Below, piece by piece: positions 10,177-19,270 of a DNA stretch of 64,000 nt. Every line of letters starts with the position of its first letter. The first letter of the stretch is position 1. This DNA comes from Mucilaginibacter sabulilitoris (GTDB lineage Bacteria; Bacteroidota; Bacteroidia; Sphingobacteriales; Sphingobacteriaceae), in the NCBI RefSeq assembly GCF_034262375.1, contig NZ_CP139558.1, positions 2,790,001 through 2,854,000 on the forward strand, in the 5' to 3' direction. The notes below the pieces were generated by a model, which worked only from the letters and a program-made list of their open reading frames with translations, ran no database searches and had not been told where the DNA came from. The position numbers and the translations under genes were made by a program.

Positions 10177-11805
10177 ATGAAAAAGATTACTATAACATTA
10201 GGTTGTTGCATGCTCCTGCTTGGCGCTGCCACCTCCTGTAAAAAATCTGTTCTGGATGAAAAAGCTATTGCTCAATTATCATCAGATGTGAATTTTAAAA
10301 CGAAGGTGGGGTTTGATAACGCCATAACCGGACTGATTTTTGCTGCCCGTGATGAGTTTAACGGCGAAGATTTGGGCAGATGGTATGATATGGACTTAGG
10401 TACAGACATAGGGACTACCGGTCAGGAACAAACAACCAACTTCCGTAATTATACTACATTTCTTGTGCCTTCTTCGGCTGCTGCCAGCAGCTATTGGAAC
10501 TGGGCTTATACCCAAATGATACTGCGGGCCAATACCATTATTGAATATGCCGAAAAACCGGAGTCGGCTGGCATTTTTGCAAATGATGCAGAAAAAAATT
10601 CCTACATAGCCGAAGCTAAATTTTTCAGGGCCTATACCTATAATACGCTCGCCAACTTATATGGCGGAGCTGTTATTGTTGATCGTACCTACCAGTCTCC
10701 GAAAACTGATTTTACGAGGTCTACCCGTCAGGCAACTTATGATTTTGCACGCGCTGATGCGGAGTTTGCGTCGCAGTGGTTACCAGTTACGGTTACTCCG
10801 GCCCGTGAAGGTCATATTGTAAAGGGCGCAGCAGATCATCTGTTAACAGAAATTTATCTCTCCTTACAGCAATATGATAAGGCCATTGAAAGTGCCTCTA
10901 AAGTAATTGATGGCGGTACGTATCATTTAATGACCAATCGTTTTGGCGTGAACGCTAATTTACCGGGAGATGTATATTCGGATCTGTTTATTGAAGGGAA
11001 CCAGAACCGTAGTGCTGGCAATATGGAATCTATTTATGTTTGGGAATTTGAAAACCTGGTAACCGGCGGCGGCGGCTCTACCGGTAGAAACAATACCATC
11101 CGCGGATGGGTACCGGCTTTGTGGAATTTAAAAGACCCGGCCGGGGCCAGCGGTATGAGCATTGTTGATAGTTTAGGGCGCGGCGTAGCTTATGTGCGGC
11201 CAACCACTTATTTCCTGTATAATTTGTGGAAGGATAATGCCCAAAATGATATCAGGAATTCTAAATATAATATTCGCCGTACATTGTATTATAATAATCC
11301 GGCTTCTACTTATTTTGGCAAACCCGTCGAGCCGCGGACTACCCAGGAAGATACGATGCGTAATGTGTACCCATACCTGAGAAAGTTGGAGGGGAAACCA
11401 TGGCAGGGGGATAATACCTCAGGAGGTACCGGTAAAGACTTTATCGTTTACAGACTGGCAGAAACCTACCTGCTCCGGGCCGAGGCTTATATGAAAAAGG
11501 GCGATAACACAAAAGCTGCGGCAGATATCAACGCGGTCAGGAACAGATCAAACGCCAAATCAATTTCTCCGTCTGATGTTACAATGGATTATATTTTAGA
11601 TGAAAGAGCAAGGGAACTGATCACAGAGGAGAGAAGAAGGTTAACTTTGAGCCGGGTTGGAAAACTGGTGGAAAGAACTAAAAAGTATCAAACCAGGGCA
11701 GATGTGGTTTCCACCATTCAAAACTTTCATGAATTATATCCAATTCCGCAATCAGCAATTGATGCAAATTTTAGCGCTAAACTGGAGCAGAACCCTGGTT
11801 ATTGA
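10177..11805 (+). CDS. SusD-family outer-membrane lipoprotein (RagB/SusD)
   Basis: A 542-residue surface glycan-binding lipoprotein that works with the SusC protein. A signal peptide ends in a lipobox before Cys21 (GAATSCKKS). The body has the SusD TPR-like helices (AEAKFFRAYTYNTLANLYG; VYRLAETYLLRAEAYMKKGD; DERARELITEERRR). It ends in the family's conserved C-terminus (LEQNPGY then TGA). The stop codon at 11803-11805 abuts the group II intron, and the last codons serve as the intron's predicted binding site, yet the protein is intact. Confidence 0.95.
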   Translation: MKKITITLGCCMLLLGAATSCKKSVLDEKAIAQLSSDVNFKTKVGFDNAITGLIFAARDEFNGEDLGRWYDMDLGTDIGTTGQEQTTNFRNYTTFLVPSSAAASSYWNWAYTQMILRANTIIEYAEKPESAGIFANDAEKNSYIAEAKFFRAYTYNTLANLYGGAVIVDRTYQSPKTDFTRSTRQATYDFARADAEFASQWLPVTVTPAREGHIVKGAADHLLTEIYLSLQQYDKAIESASKVIDGGTYHLMTNRFGVNANLPGDVYSDLFIEGNQNRSAGNMESIYVWEFENLVTGGGGSTGRNNTIRGWVPALWNLKDPAGASGMSIVDSLGRGVAYVRPTTYFLYNLWKDNAQNDIRNSKYNIRRTLYYNNPASTYFGKPVEPRTTQEDTMRNVYPYLRKLEGKPWQGDNTSGGTGKDFIVYRLAETYLLRAEAYMKKGDNTKAAADINAVRNRSNAKSISPSDVTMDYILDERARELITEERRRLTLSRVGKLVERTKKYQTRADVVSTIQNFHELYPIPQSAIDANFSAKLEQNPGY

Positions 11806-12482
11806 GTGTCGCGAGCAAATCAGAGGTTCGCAGAACCACTGATTGCGAGCTGTATAAAAGATGAGGGACGGCCCCTCGGTATCGGCTTACAGGAGCGGGT
11901 ACCAAACCGCCGCTAAGCTGCTTTGGTTAAGTGCCTTGGTAGTGAGCGTTAGCGGAAAAGGCATCATTAAAGGTGTCAGGTAAGTGTTAAGAAGGTGAAC
12001 GCAAGTGAACCACTGATGAGGCATCGAAAGGATTAGACGATGTCAAAACCGGGTAACAGTAGCGACCCAGGGACAAGCAAGGCGGGAACCTGTTTACTGG
12101 CTTTGCGGCATCCGGTGTATAAGTGGCACGAGCTTAACACAGGCTTTTGTATGGAACGCGAGAACCTGTCGCCATCATGTTAAGGGAAAACCTCAAGTCG
12201 GTGCACCGGCAAGAGGGAAAGTACCGATGGATGGCACGGGGGCGGAACATCCCGTATTAGTAATGAAGTTCCTGTAATGGGAATGGAGCGAAGGGGATGT
12301 ATTAACAGGCTTTCTATATCCGGCGCAAAACTGAGCGATCAGGAGGTAGCAAAGGATGAAAGCAAAACACGCGGAGTCAAGGACAGACCCCGGTGTATTA
12401 GTTAATAAGAGCCGTGTGATGGGAGACTATCAAGCACGGTTCTATGAGGGACTTGGGGTGAAATTCCCCAGGTCTACTCGAC
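11806..12482 (+). mobile_element. Group II intron, ORF-less (677 nt), inserted after the susD stop
   Basis: A structured non-coding stretch with every hallmark of a bacterial group II intron, resembling the chloroplast-like class. It begins GTGTCGCG, has a 34-nt domain V (12409-12442), and a domain VI hairpin with a bulged A at 12476, 7 nt from the 3' end, and ends CTACTCGAC. Predicted EBS1 TTAGTAA (12257-12263, in a hairpin loop closed by GGAAC/GTTCC) pairs with exon bases TTATTGA (11799-11805). Predicted EBS2 CCAGGG (12067-12072) pairs perfectly with exon CCCTGG (11793-11798). No reverse transcriptase frame is present, so mobility would need a protein supplied in trans. Splicing would leave 22 bases between susD and the next gene. 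The pairings were read by eye, not folded by program. Confidence 0.9.
12409..12442 (+). ncRNA. Group II intron domain V
   Basis: The catalytic hairpin of the intron. Lower stem GAGCCGTG pairs with CACGGTTC, an upper stem GATGG pairs with CTATC, and a GAGA tetraloop (GNRA type) closes it. The AGC catalytic triad is at 12410-12412 and a two-base bulge lies on the 3' side. All parts needed for activity appear intact by inspection. Confidence 0.88.
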
Positions 12483-12504
12483 AAGAATTAAAGTGAATAT
12501 AGAT

Positions 12505-13548
12505 ATGCCGAGAAAAATAATAATGCTATTGCCTTTATGCATGCTTTTGGCGACCGCCACAGGTTTAAAGGCACAAGAGCAATGGAAGGTTGTGAAGCAG
12601 GAGCTGGTTTTTGATAACCCTCCGTTTAAACAATGCCATGCCTCTACCATTACCGAAATAAAAACAGGGGAGCTTTTGCTCGCCTGTTTTGGTGGTTCGC
12701 AGGAGGGTAAAAAGGATGTGAGTATATGGTTCACTAAACTGAACAAAGAAGACAAAGGTAAACCCGAAATTATAGCCGATGGTGTGCAGCATGATAGCGT
12801 CCGTTTTGCATCCTGGAATCCCGTACTGTTTAAAACAAAAAAAGGTAAGGTGTTTTTATTTTATAAAGTAGGCCCTAATCCGAGGGAGTGGTGGGGAATG
12901 TTCAAAACATCTGACGATGAAGGCAAAACCTGGTCGCAGGCAACCCGGCTTCCAGAAGGAATTTTAGGGCCGATAAAAAACAAGCCGATTCAGTTGGCCA
13001 ACGGTACTATTTTGGCGCCTTCCAGTGTCGAAGAACAAGACGGCCGTTGGAAGGTTCATTTAGAAAAGTCGACCGATATGGGCAAAACATGGGAGTTTAT
13101 CCCTGTTGATACCACATCGTTTGACGTTATTCAGCCCAGTATTTTGTCATATGGCAACAAAAAGTTGCAAATTTTATGCAGGAGCAGACAGGGTAATGTG
13201 ATCCAGGCCTGGTCGGAAGATAATGGCGATACCTGGGGTAAGCTGTCTAAAACCGAATTATTGAACCCCAATTCCGGTACAGATGCAGTAACCCTGAAGG
13301 ATGGCAAACAACTGATTGTTTACAATCCTGATGTGCCCGGTAAAGACTGGTTTAATGGAAGAGCAAAGCTGCGGGTAGCCTGTTCTGCGGATGGATTGAT
13401 CTGGAAAGATATTGCTGTTTTGGAAAACGGAACCAAAGAAGAATACAGCTATCCGGCTATTATTCAAACAAAAGATGGTCTTATTCACATCACCTATACT
13501 TTCGACCGTAAAAACATCAAGCACGTGGTTTTACAGGAAGGGAAATAA
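12505..13548 (+). CDS. BNR-repeat sialidase-like exported protein
   Basis: A 347-residue beta-propeller of the BNR_2/exo-alpha-sialidase-like group. The ATG at 12505 is chosen over the in-frame GTG at 12493 because it starts directly at a signal peptide (MPRKIIMLLPLCMLLATATG). Three Asp-box repeats of form SxDxGxTW are visible at residues 136-143, 189-196 and 237-244. The classical N-terminal RIP motif of GH33 sialidases is not seen, so true sialidase activity is unsure; it may act on another acidic sugar. After intron splicing it would lie 22 bases behind susD, as an operon member. Confidence 0.82.
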   Translation: MPRKIIMLLPLCMLLATATGLKAQEQWKVVKQELVFDNPPFKQCHASTITEIKTGELLLACFGGSQEGKKDVSIWFTKLNKEDKGKPEIIADGVQHDSVRFASWNPVLFKTKKGKVFLFYKVGPNPREWWGMFKTSDDEGKTWSQATRLPEGILGPIKNKPIQLANGTILAPSSVEEQDGRWKVHLEKSTDMGKTWEFIPVDTTSFDVIQPSILSYGNKKLQILCRSRQGNVIQAWSEDNGDTWGKLSKTELLNPNSGTDAVTLKDGKQLIVYNPDVPGKDWFNGRAKLRVACSADGLIWKDIAVLENGTKEEYSYPAIIQTKDGLIHITYTFDRKNIKHVVLQEGK

Positions 13549-13567
13549 ACTATAAATTTTACGGAGA

Positions 13568-13603
13568 AAAAGGCCGCATCATGAATAAATGATGTGGCCT
13601 TTT
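13568..13603. terminator. Bidirectional hairpin terminator
   Basis: A 15-bp stem (AAAAGGCCGCATCAT with ATGATGTGGCCTTTT, one G-T pair) and a 6-base loop between convergent genes; A- and T-tracts flank it so it can work both ways. Confidence 0.8.
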
Positions 13604-13610
13604 ACAGTTA

Positions 13611-14927
13611 TTACCAGCTAATTCTGACAAGAAATATTTGTAGATACGTGCCATGGGCATTGGTTATATACCTGTTATAAGTAATCATATCACCTTTATT
13701 TGACCAGCTGACGCTACCTATTGCTTTCGAGGCATGGTCGTGAGAGGTAACTTGCTCCGACTTGCCGGTTGCTATATCAGTAATAAATACGTTGTTGTTT
13801 GAAAGAAAGGCGGCATACTTTCCATCCGGTGAAAAATTGAACGGCCCCTGAATGGGATTTTCAACGTAAGTTAACTGCTTTGTACTACCGCCATTTGGCG
13901 AAATGCCAAAAAGCTGCACAATACCGTGATGATCCTTATTTAAAAAGCCAATGACCATGCCATCGGGTGTGGTTCGCAGCCAATGGCGGGGGCCTTCTAT
14001 ACCGTTGGTGGTATAGGTAAGCCTGCGCTGAGTTATATCATGCGGAACCTGCGGTGGTGTATGGATGGTGCCTTGAATGCCGGATAAAGCGGATTTGGTA
14101 AAAACATCCGGTAAATCAATAACGAACAGTTCCGCTTTGCTTTTGCCGTTTAGGTCATAAACCTTACCCTGAAAGGCAATCGCTCTGTTCTGATGGGTTT
14201 GATCGGCCCTGGTATAGCCGTTTACCCCGATCCATCCTTCGTCAAAAGCAATATCAATTTCATCTGAACCCCATTGAGGGGATGGTGATAGGTTGGCCGC
14301 AATAAAACTGAACATTTTACCGCTATGATTTTCCATCGTATGATCATGATCAACTTTTACCTCATAGCCAGGGATCATAACACCTACCGTTCTTTTAAAG
14401 GGCTGTGTGGAAAGCTCTTCCATAACGTAATCATTATAGGTGAAACTTAACCACTGGCCATCTCCGCTCCATAAATGGGCATGTGTACCGCCGCGCAGCG
14501 CGCCTGGTGTAAACGGCTCGGTTATATGACGTGCGTCCAGAAAAATTGGCTCGTACGGCTTATTAATGTCTATAGCAACGGCAGTTCTTCTGTTAAATGC
14601 ATAAGGCCTGGTTTGGTCAGCATTGCTGATACCATGAATAAAAACCACTGTATCGCAAACGGGCGAAAAACTTGCCGCACCAACCCCTGGGCCGAAGACT
14701 GACTGCTTTATTGTGCGGTAAATTTCTTTAACTGAACCAGATCGGGTGTTCACGATTTCAATACTCCCGGTACTGCCTATTTGAGTATCATCATTCCTGG
14801 TGTCATAAACCAGCCATTCGTCATTTGGCGAAAAGCATTGTGTATTATGTAAGCAGTGGCCGTAATTGCCGTTGGTTAATCGCTGTTCTGTAATTTGCAT
14901 ATATGGATCGTATGGCCTGAATTGCAA
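13611..14927 (-). CDS. DUF3748 (YidR-like) beta-propeller protein
   Basis: A protein of up to 438 residues resembling E. coli YidR (DUF3748), with TolB/WD40-like propeller repeats. Recognisable family features are QRLTNGNYGH near the N-terminus, TPGALRGGTHAHLWSGDG, SFTYNDYVMEEL, PRHWLRTTPDG and GGSTKQLTYVENPIQGPFNF. The ATG at 14900 (MQITEQRLT) is an equally good or better start than 14927, because family members begin at this point. No signal peptide is seen. Function unknown; here it is encoded directly behind a sodium symporter and beside NanA-like and BNR genes, so a role in acidic sugar use or sensing is an inference from context. Confidence 0.8.
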   Translation of the reverse strand: MQFRPYDPYMQITEQRLTNGNYGHCLHNTQCFSPNDEWLVYDTRNDDTQIGSTGSIEIVNTRSGSVKEIYRTIKQSVFGPGVGAASFSPVCDTVVFIHGISNADQTRPYAFNRRTAVAIDINKPYEPIFLDARHITEPFTPGALRGGTHAHLWSGDGQWLSFTYNDYVMEELSTQPFKRTVGVMIPGYEVKVDHDHTMENHSGKMFSFIAANLSPSPQWGSDEIDIAFDEGWIGVNGYTRADQTHQNRAIAFQGKVYDLNGKSKAELFVIDLPDVFTKSALSGIQGTIHTPPQVPHDITQRRLTYTTNGIEGPRHWLRTTPDGMVIGFLNKDHHGIVQLFGISPNGGSTKQLTYVENPIQGPFNFSPDGKYAAFLSNNNVFITDIATGKSEQVTSHDHASKAIGSVSWSNKGDMITYNRYITNAHGTYLQIFLVRISW

Positions 14928-14952
14928 CGGATTTGATGCTAAGATAATATAC

Positions 14953-16521
14953 TTAAGCCGGCTTAACTGTAATTTTAGCCTTAATCCAGCTTATACACAC
15001 ACCAACCAAAAAAATAGAAAGTGTACCAATAACAATGATCATGTTTTTGTGGAAAGGGCTTTTAAGAAAAGCATATCGGTCTGGTATAATTGCCGGAAAC
15101 GTCATCCATATGATAACCAATGCACCGATAACAGTTGCGGTAATGGCTTCGGTGTTTTTACTCGCTTTGGAGATCATACCCAACAAAAACAGCCCCAGCA
15201 TACCACCCGCGAAAATACCCGACAATTCCCACCAGATGTCAAGTACGCTTTTCACACCGATCATGGCGAGTCCGGTTGCCATGCCAAGCAAGCCGAAAAC
15301 CGTGGTGCCCATATATAAAACACGTATCCCTTGTTTTTCTGAACTCTTTTTATTGAAATATCTTTTGTAAATATCCTCCGAGAATACGGTGGCCGAGGAG
15401 TTCATGCTCGAACTGATGGTACTCATGGCTGCTGAGAGAATGGCCGAAATGATGAGCCCTAAAAGCCCTACCGGAATCTTTTTAACCATAAAATCGGGCA
15501 TGATTTTATCCCCGTAATCTGATGGCTGCAGGGAAGCCGACATGGCGCTTATTTTACTTCCTGAACTGTGCGAAGGCAGTTTTTCAATAGCCGCGGTTAA
15601 CTTGACCTGGGCCAGTAAATCAGGATGTGTTTGATAATAGGCAAACAGCGAAGTCCCTATTATAAAAAAGAGTAAGGATGCAGGAATGTAAATATAAACA
15701 CAGAGCCAAACCGACTTTGATGCCTCTTTAACCGAAGTGGCCGTGTGGTACCGCTGTATATAATTTTGGTCCATTCCAAAATTATTCAGGTTGATGAAAA
15801 AGCCGTAAAACAAAACAACCCAAAAAGTAGACTCGGTGAGGTTGGGCGAGAAACTTCCCAGGCTTACCTTGTGTTGTGATAAACCTATATCTACAATTTT
15901 CCTGATACCACCGGGTATATCTTGTATGATAATATACAGGATGAGCAGCGCGCCAAATGTTTTGATAATGCCCTGAACAACCTCGGTCCATATAACGGCT
16001 TCAATACCCCCTAAAACTGTATAAATGATAATGCATATACCCATCACGATCATGATAGATGCCATGGAATAGCTGGTAAGGGCCTGTAAACTTATAGCGA
16101 TACCGAAAAATACCGAACCCATACGGGCCAGCTGGGTAAGTAAAAAACACGATACGGCATAAGTTCTGGCCCATTTGCCAAACCGGTGTTCCAGGTGCGA
16201 ATAGGCAGAGATAGAACCCGTGCCGCGATAAAACGGTATGAAATACTTGGTGGCAAACCAGGCAGCTATCGGCATGGAAATACTGAATACATAGGAATTC
16301 CAGTTACTGCCGAATGCCTTGCCGGGCACCCCTAAAAAGGTATTGCTGCTTAAAAATGTAGCGTAGATGGATAGCCCGATGGCCCATCCCGGAATTTTTC
16401 CGGATGCCTTCGTAAACTGAGCCGAACTTTTATTTTTTCTGGAAAAATAAAATCCCACGCCGATCATTGCGACTAGGTACAGTATAATGATCAAAATGTC
16501 TAAAGTATGTAAATTACTCAC
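14953..16521 (-). CDS. Sodium:solute symporter (SSS family)
   Basis: A 522-residue inner-membrane transporter with about 13 hydrophobic helices. SSS-family features include GFYFSRKNKSSAQFTKASGK after helix 1, GWAIGLSIYATFLSSNTFLG in helix 2, YTVLGGIEAVIWTEVVQG, DQNYIQRYHTA and the ILSAAMSTISSSMNSSATVF helix 9 with sodium-site Ser residues. Sialic-acid symporters (SiaT/NanT of this family) are close relatives. It lies 25 bases upstream of the DUF3748 gene on the same strand, so the two are likely co-transcribed, and it would import the sugar released by the outer-membrane system. Confidence 0.9.
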   Translation of the reverse strand: MSNLHTLDILIIILYLVAMIGVGFYFSRKNKSSAQFTKASGKIPGWAIGLSIYATFLSSNTFLGVPGKAFGSNWNSYVFSISMPIAAWFATKYFIPFYRGTGSISAYSHLEHRFGKWARTYAVSCFLLTQLARMGSVFFGIAISLQALTSYSMASIMIVMGICIIIYTVLGGIEAVIWTEVVQGIIKTFGALLILYIIIQDIPGGIRKIVDIGLSQHKVSLGSFSPNLTESTFWVVLFYGFFINLNNFGMDQNYIQRYHTATSVKEASKSVWLCVYIYIPASLLFFIIGTSLFAYYQTHPDLLAQVKLTAAIEKLPSHSSGSKISAMSASLQPSDYGDKIMPDFMVKKIPVGLLGLIISAILSAAMSTISSSMNSSATVFSEDIYKRYFNKKSSEKQGIRVLYMGTTVFGLLGMATGLAMIGVKSVLDIWWELSGIFAGGMLGLFLLGMISKASKNTEAITATVIGALVIIWMTFPAIIPDRYAFLKSPFHKNMIIVIGTLSIFLVGVCISWIKAKITVKPA

Positions 16522-16673
16522 AAGGCTTTGATTGGTTTGGAGGCTGAGGTTTACTGGTACAAGGCAGCCGTGACAAACATATTTGTTTTAACAGAACATG
16601 AATTATTTATTCTTGGCCATGTATTATACAATATTATCCCAATCAAATAACTACAAGAAAATAGCAAGCTTGA

Positions 16674-17552
16674 TTAAATGTTTTTCCGGTCAAGATATGT
16701 CCTTCTGTATTTATCGGGGGTGGTTTGTTTGATCCTGCCAAAGTAACGGTAGAAGTTTGCTAAATTCCCAAAACCACATTCAAAACATATCGCATGGATA
16801 GATAACTTATCCTCTATGAGTAATCTGCAGGCATTGCTTATCCTTATTTCCATTAAAAAATCATGGTAAGACTTGTTGGTAACCCTTTTGAAATAACGGC
16901 AAAATGAGGTGGCGCTCAGGTTGGCTACATTGGCGATTTCTTCCAACGGGAGGGCGTTTTTATAATTGGCTAATGTATAAGTGTAAATTTTATTAAGCCT
17001 GAATGATTCTGCAGCATTAGATTGATAAAAGGTATTGGACGATGCGATACTCACCAATTCATTGCTTTGGGAGAGTTCGTTAATGATAGCCAGCAATGCA
17101 ATAATTCTGTCCATGCCTGATGAACTCACCGCTTCTTTCATTAAGTGAAGCACATGCTCTTTGGTTTGGCCTTTGATGTATAGTCCTTTTCTGGCATTTT
17201 CAAAAAGCTGGCGAAACGGCAATGCTTCCGGAATGGATAAAAATTCTTTCCCGATAAATTCAGGTAAAAACTGAATAACGATAGCTTCCGTTTTAATTTC
17301 CGGATCACTTTGGTAAAACTCCTCTTTACATCGCCAGGTATGGGGCAGGTTTTCACCTAACAATATCATTTCATTCTCATCGAAATTGCTCACATTGTCC
17401 CCAATAAATCTTACCCCTTTACCTTTTATAACATAATGAAGCTCCAGTTCGGGATGATAATGCCATAATTTTCCAAAATTTGGCTGTACACGAAGATTAG
17501 CACTGAAAGAACATTGCAGGTCATGTGCAACTTTATAAAAATGTGGTTTCAA
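16674..17552 (-). CDS. AraC-family transcriptional regulator
   Basis: A 292-residue regulator with an N-terminal cupin-like sensor (LWHYHPELELHYVIKGKG; HTWRC) and a C-terminal AraC helix-turn-helix pair (LEEIANVANLSATSFCRYFK; SIHAICFECGFGNLANFYRYF). The frame appears to start at a TTG codon (TTG-AAA-CCA), since no in-frame ATG precedes the sensor domain. It is transcribed in the same direction as, and upstream of, the symporter gene, and is a candidate controller of the whole 6-17.5 kb sugar locus. Confidence 0.87.
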   Translation of the reverse strand: MKPHFYKVAHDLQCSFSANLRVQPNFGKLWHYHPELELHYVIKGKGVRFIGDNVSNFDENEMILLGENLPHTWRCKEEFYQSDPEIKTEAIVIQFLPEFIGKEFLSIPEALPFRQLFENARKGLYIKGQTKEHVLHLMKEAVSSSGMDRIIALLAIINELSQSNELVSIASSNTFYQSNAAESFRLNKIYTYTLANYKNALPLEEIANVANLSATSFCRYFKRVTNKSYHDFLMEIRISNACRLLIEDKLSIHAICFECGFGNLANFYRYFGRIKQTTPDKYRRTYLDRKNI

Positions 17553-17867
17553 AATTGTTAAATGCTTTTTTAAGTATCGTTATCATATGTTTAAAAAAAG
17601 AATAATAGTCCCCAATTTACAAAATTGTTCAATATGATGATGATGATAATAATATACATGTTTCAAATGATTTTCGCACATAACGCATTAAGTGCATAGT
17701 TGTGGACCATTGAAGGAATATAGTGGAAATGGATTTCAAGGAATATAAAAATCCTACATGGGCAGCTTTCGGGAATATTGAGAAGTTATAATCAATTTCA
17801 TCCATTCGTCTACTTATATATCAGGTTCAGCAATGTTTTCCGGTAAAAAATAGCTAAAAGCCTCAAT
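17553..17867. other. Intergenic, no gene recognised
   Basis: AT-rich sequence with a short imperfect GAT/ATG triplet run near 17630-17650. No coding frame or clear promoter was identified. Confidence 0.5.
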
Positions 17868-17946
17868 TTAAAAATCAACCGACTCAACCTGGGTTTTGTA
17901 TTTGCCAGTAGACATTCCGGTAATCTTTTTAAAAATCTTGGAGAGT
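17868..17946 (-). pseudogene. AraC-family C-terminal remnant
   Basis: A short minus-strand frame reading LSKIFKKITGMSTGKYK then to a stop at 17868. This is the last recognition helix and tail typical of AraC-family activators. Nothing upstream in the same frame resembles the rest of the domain, so this is a fragment left by deletion. Confidence 0.45.
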
Positions 17947-18196
17947 CCTCATTTCGTACCATCCATTCGATGCGATAATTTGACGGCACAAGGTTCCGGT
18001 AACCGTCAGTCATTTTTCCCGATTGCGAACCAAGCATCTCGGAATTTCCAAACGATCATTTATGATCCGCAGGTTAAAATTAGTAGATATTTGACTAATA
18101 TTCTTGTTTGAGTTGTAGGTCGCAAGTAATATTAAGCTTAGTAATAATTATAAGAAGCGCAGGTTTTACAGGGTGAGTTTTTTATCCCGGCGGAAG

Positions 18197-18225
18197 TAAC
18201 CAGTCGGTTATCATGCTTACATTTG
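18197..18225 (+). promoter_or_regulatory. Promoter of the monooxygenase gene with adjacent inverted repeat
   Basis: TACATTTG at 18218-18225 matches the TAnnTTTG -7 box and predicts a start of transcription about 17 bases before the ATG at 18248. Just upstream is a small inverted repeat TAACC-AGTC-GGTTA (18197-18210), which could be a regulator site. No -33 TTTG is seen. Confidence 0.45.
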
Positions 18226-18247
18226 CATTATAACAGGGAATTTATCT

Positions 18248-19270
18248 ATGAAAAAAATAGGATTTTTATCATTCGGACATTGGTCTGATCATCCTGCTTA
18301 TAACACGCGTACGGCAGGCGACACCCTACTTCAATCCATTGATCTGGCTGTTGCTGCGGAGGAACTGGGTTTGGATGGTGCCTATTTCCGGGTGCATCAT
18401 TTTGCGCGTCAGTTGGGGTCTCCGTTTCCTTTATTATCTGCGATCGGTGCGAAGACCAGCAAAATAGAGATCGGAACCGGCGTTATCGATATGCGGTATG
18501 AGAACCCGCTGTACATGGTGGAGGATGCGGGGGCTGCTGATCTGATCTCGGGGGGCCGTTTGCAACTGGGGATCGGCCGGGGTTCGCCGGAACAGGTGAT
18601 CAACGGCTGGCGGTATTTTGGTTATGAACCTGCTGAGGGAGAGACCAACGCAGATATGGGACGCCGGAAAGCTTTGGAATTTCTGGATAAGCTGGAAGGT
18701 GCCGGGTTTGCGCAGCCAAACCCTTACCCGATGTTCTCGAACCCGCCGGGCTTACTACGTTTGGAACCGCATTCGGAAGGGTTACGGGATCGGATCTGGT
18801 GGGGTGCGGGTTCTAATGCAACGGCGGTATGGGCGGCGGAACAGGGTATGTACCTGCAAAGTTCTACCTTAAAGTTTGACGAAAGTGGAGAGCCATTTCA
18901 TATCCAGCAGGCTAAGCAGATCAGGCTGTATAAAGCGGCCTGGAAAAAAGCCGTGCATGAGCGGGAACCGAGGGTTTCGGTGAGCCGCTCTATTTTCGCG
19001 TTGGTCTCCGAGCAGGACAGGTATTACTTCGGACAACAGGTCAAGGGGGCGGATAGTTTCGGTTATATTGAAGCGGATAAACGGGCGGTCTTCGGCAGGA
19101 GTTATGCGGCAGAACCGGATCAGCTGATCGGGGAACTTGCCCTGGATGAAGCGATTCAGGAAGCAGATACTTTATTGCTGACCATCCCGAATACCTTGGG
19201 TGTTGATTACAATGTACATGTGCTGTCGGCTATTCTGGAACATATTGCTCCAGCACTGGGTTGGCGATAG
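18248..19270 (+). CDS. LLM-class flavin-dependent oxidoreductase
   Basis: A 340-residue luciferase-like monooxygenase, a TIM-barrel enzyme that uses reduced flavin and oxygen on an unknown substrate. Visible features are the N-terminal strand KKIGFLSFGHW, the LGLDGAYFRVHHFARQLGSPFPLLSAIGAKTSKIE region and the RLQLGIGRGSPEQVING flavin-site segment (about residues 104-120). The gene looks clearly more GC-rich than its neighbours and stands beside an IS3-family remnant, which suggests horizontal acquisition. It has its own promoter box. Confidence 0.88.
   Translation: MKKIGFLSFGHWSDHPAYNTRTAGDTLLQSIDLAVAAEELGLDGAYFRVHHFARQLGSPFPLLSAIGAKTSKIEIGTGVIDMRYENPLYMVEDAGAADLISGGRLQLGIGRGSPEQVINGWRYFGYEPAEGETNADMGRRKALEFLDKLEGAGFAQPNPYPMFSNPPGLLRLEPHSEGLRDRIWWGAGSNATAVWAAEQGMYLQSSTLKFDESGEPFHIQQAKQIRLYKAAWKKAVHEREPRVSVSRSIFALVSEQDRYYFGQQVKGADSFGYIEADKRAVFGRSYAAEPDQLIGELALDEAIQEADTLLLTIPNTLGVDYNVHVLSAILEHIAPALGWR

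Noticed and set aside
12493-12507. GTG start for the BNR protein
   Set aside because: It would put four residues ahead of the signal peptide; the ATG at 12505 opens the signal peptide directly.
12474-12792. Minus-strand open frames opposite the start of the BNR gene
   Set aside because: They mirror the coding frame of the plus-strand signal peptide and propeller, and have no protein-like features of their own.
17620-17655. GAT/ATG triplet microsatellite
   Set aside because: Only a few imperfect units, in a non-coding AT-rich stretch; too short to call a repeat of interest.
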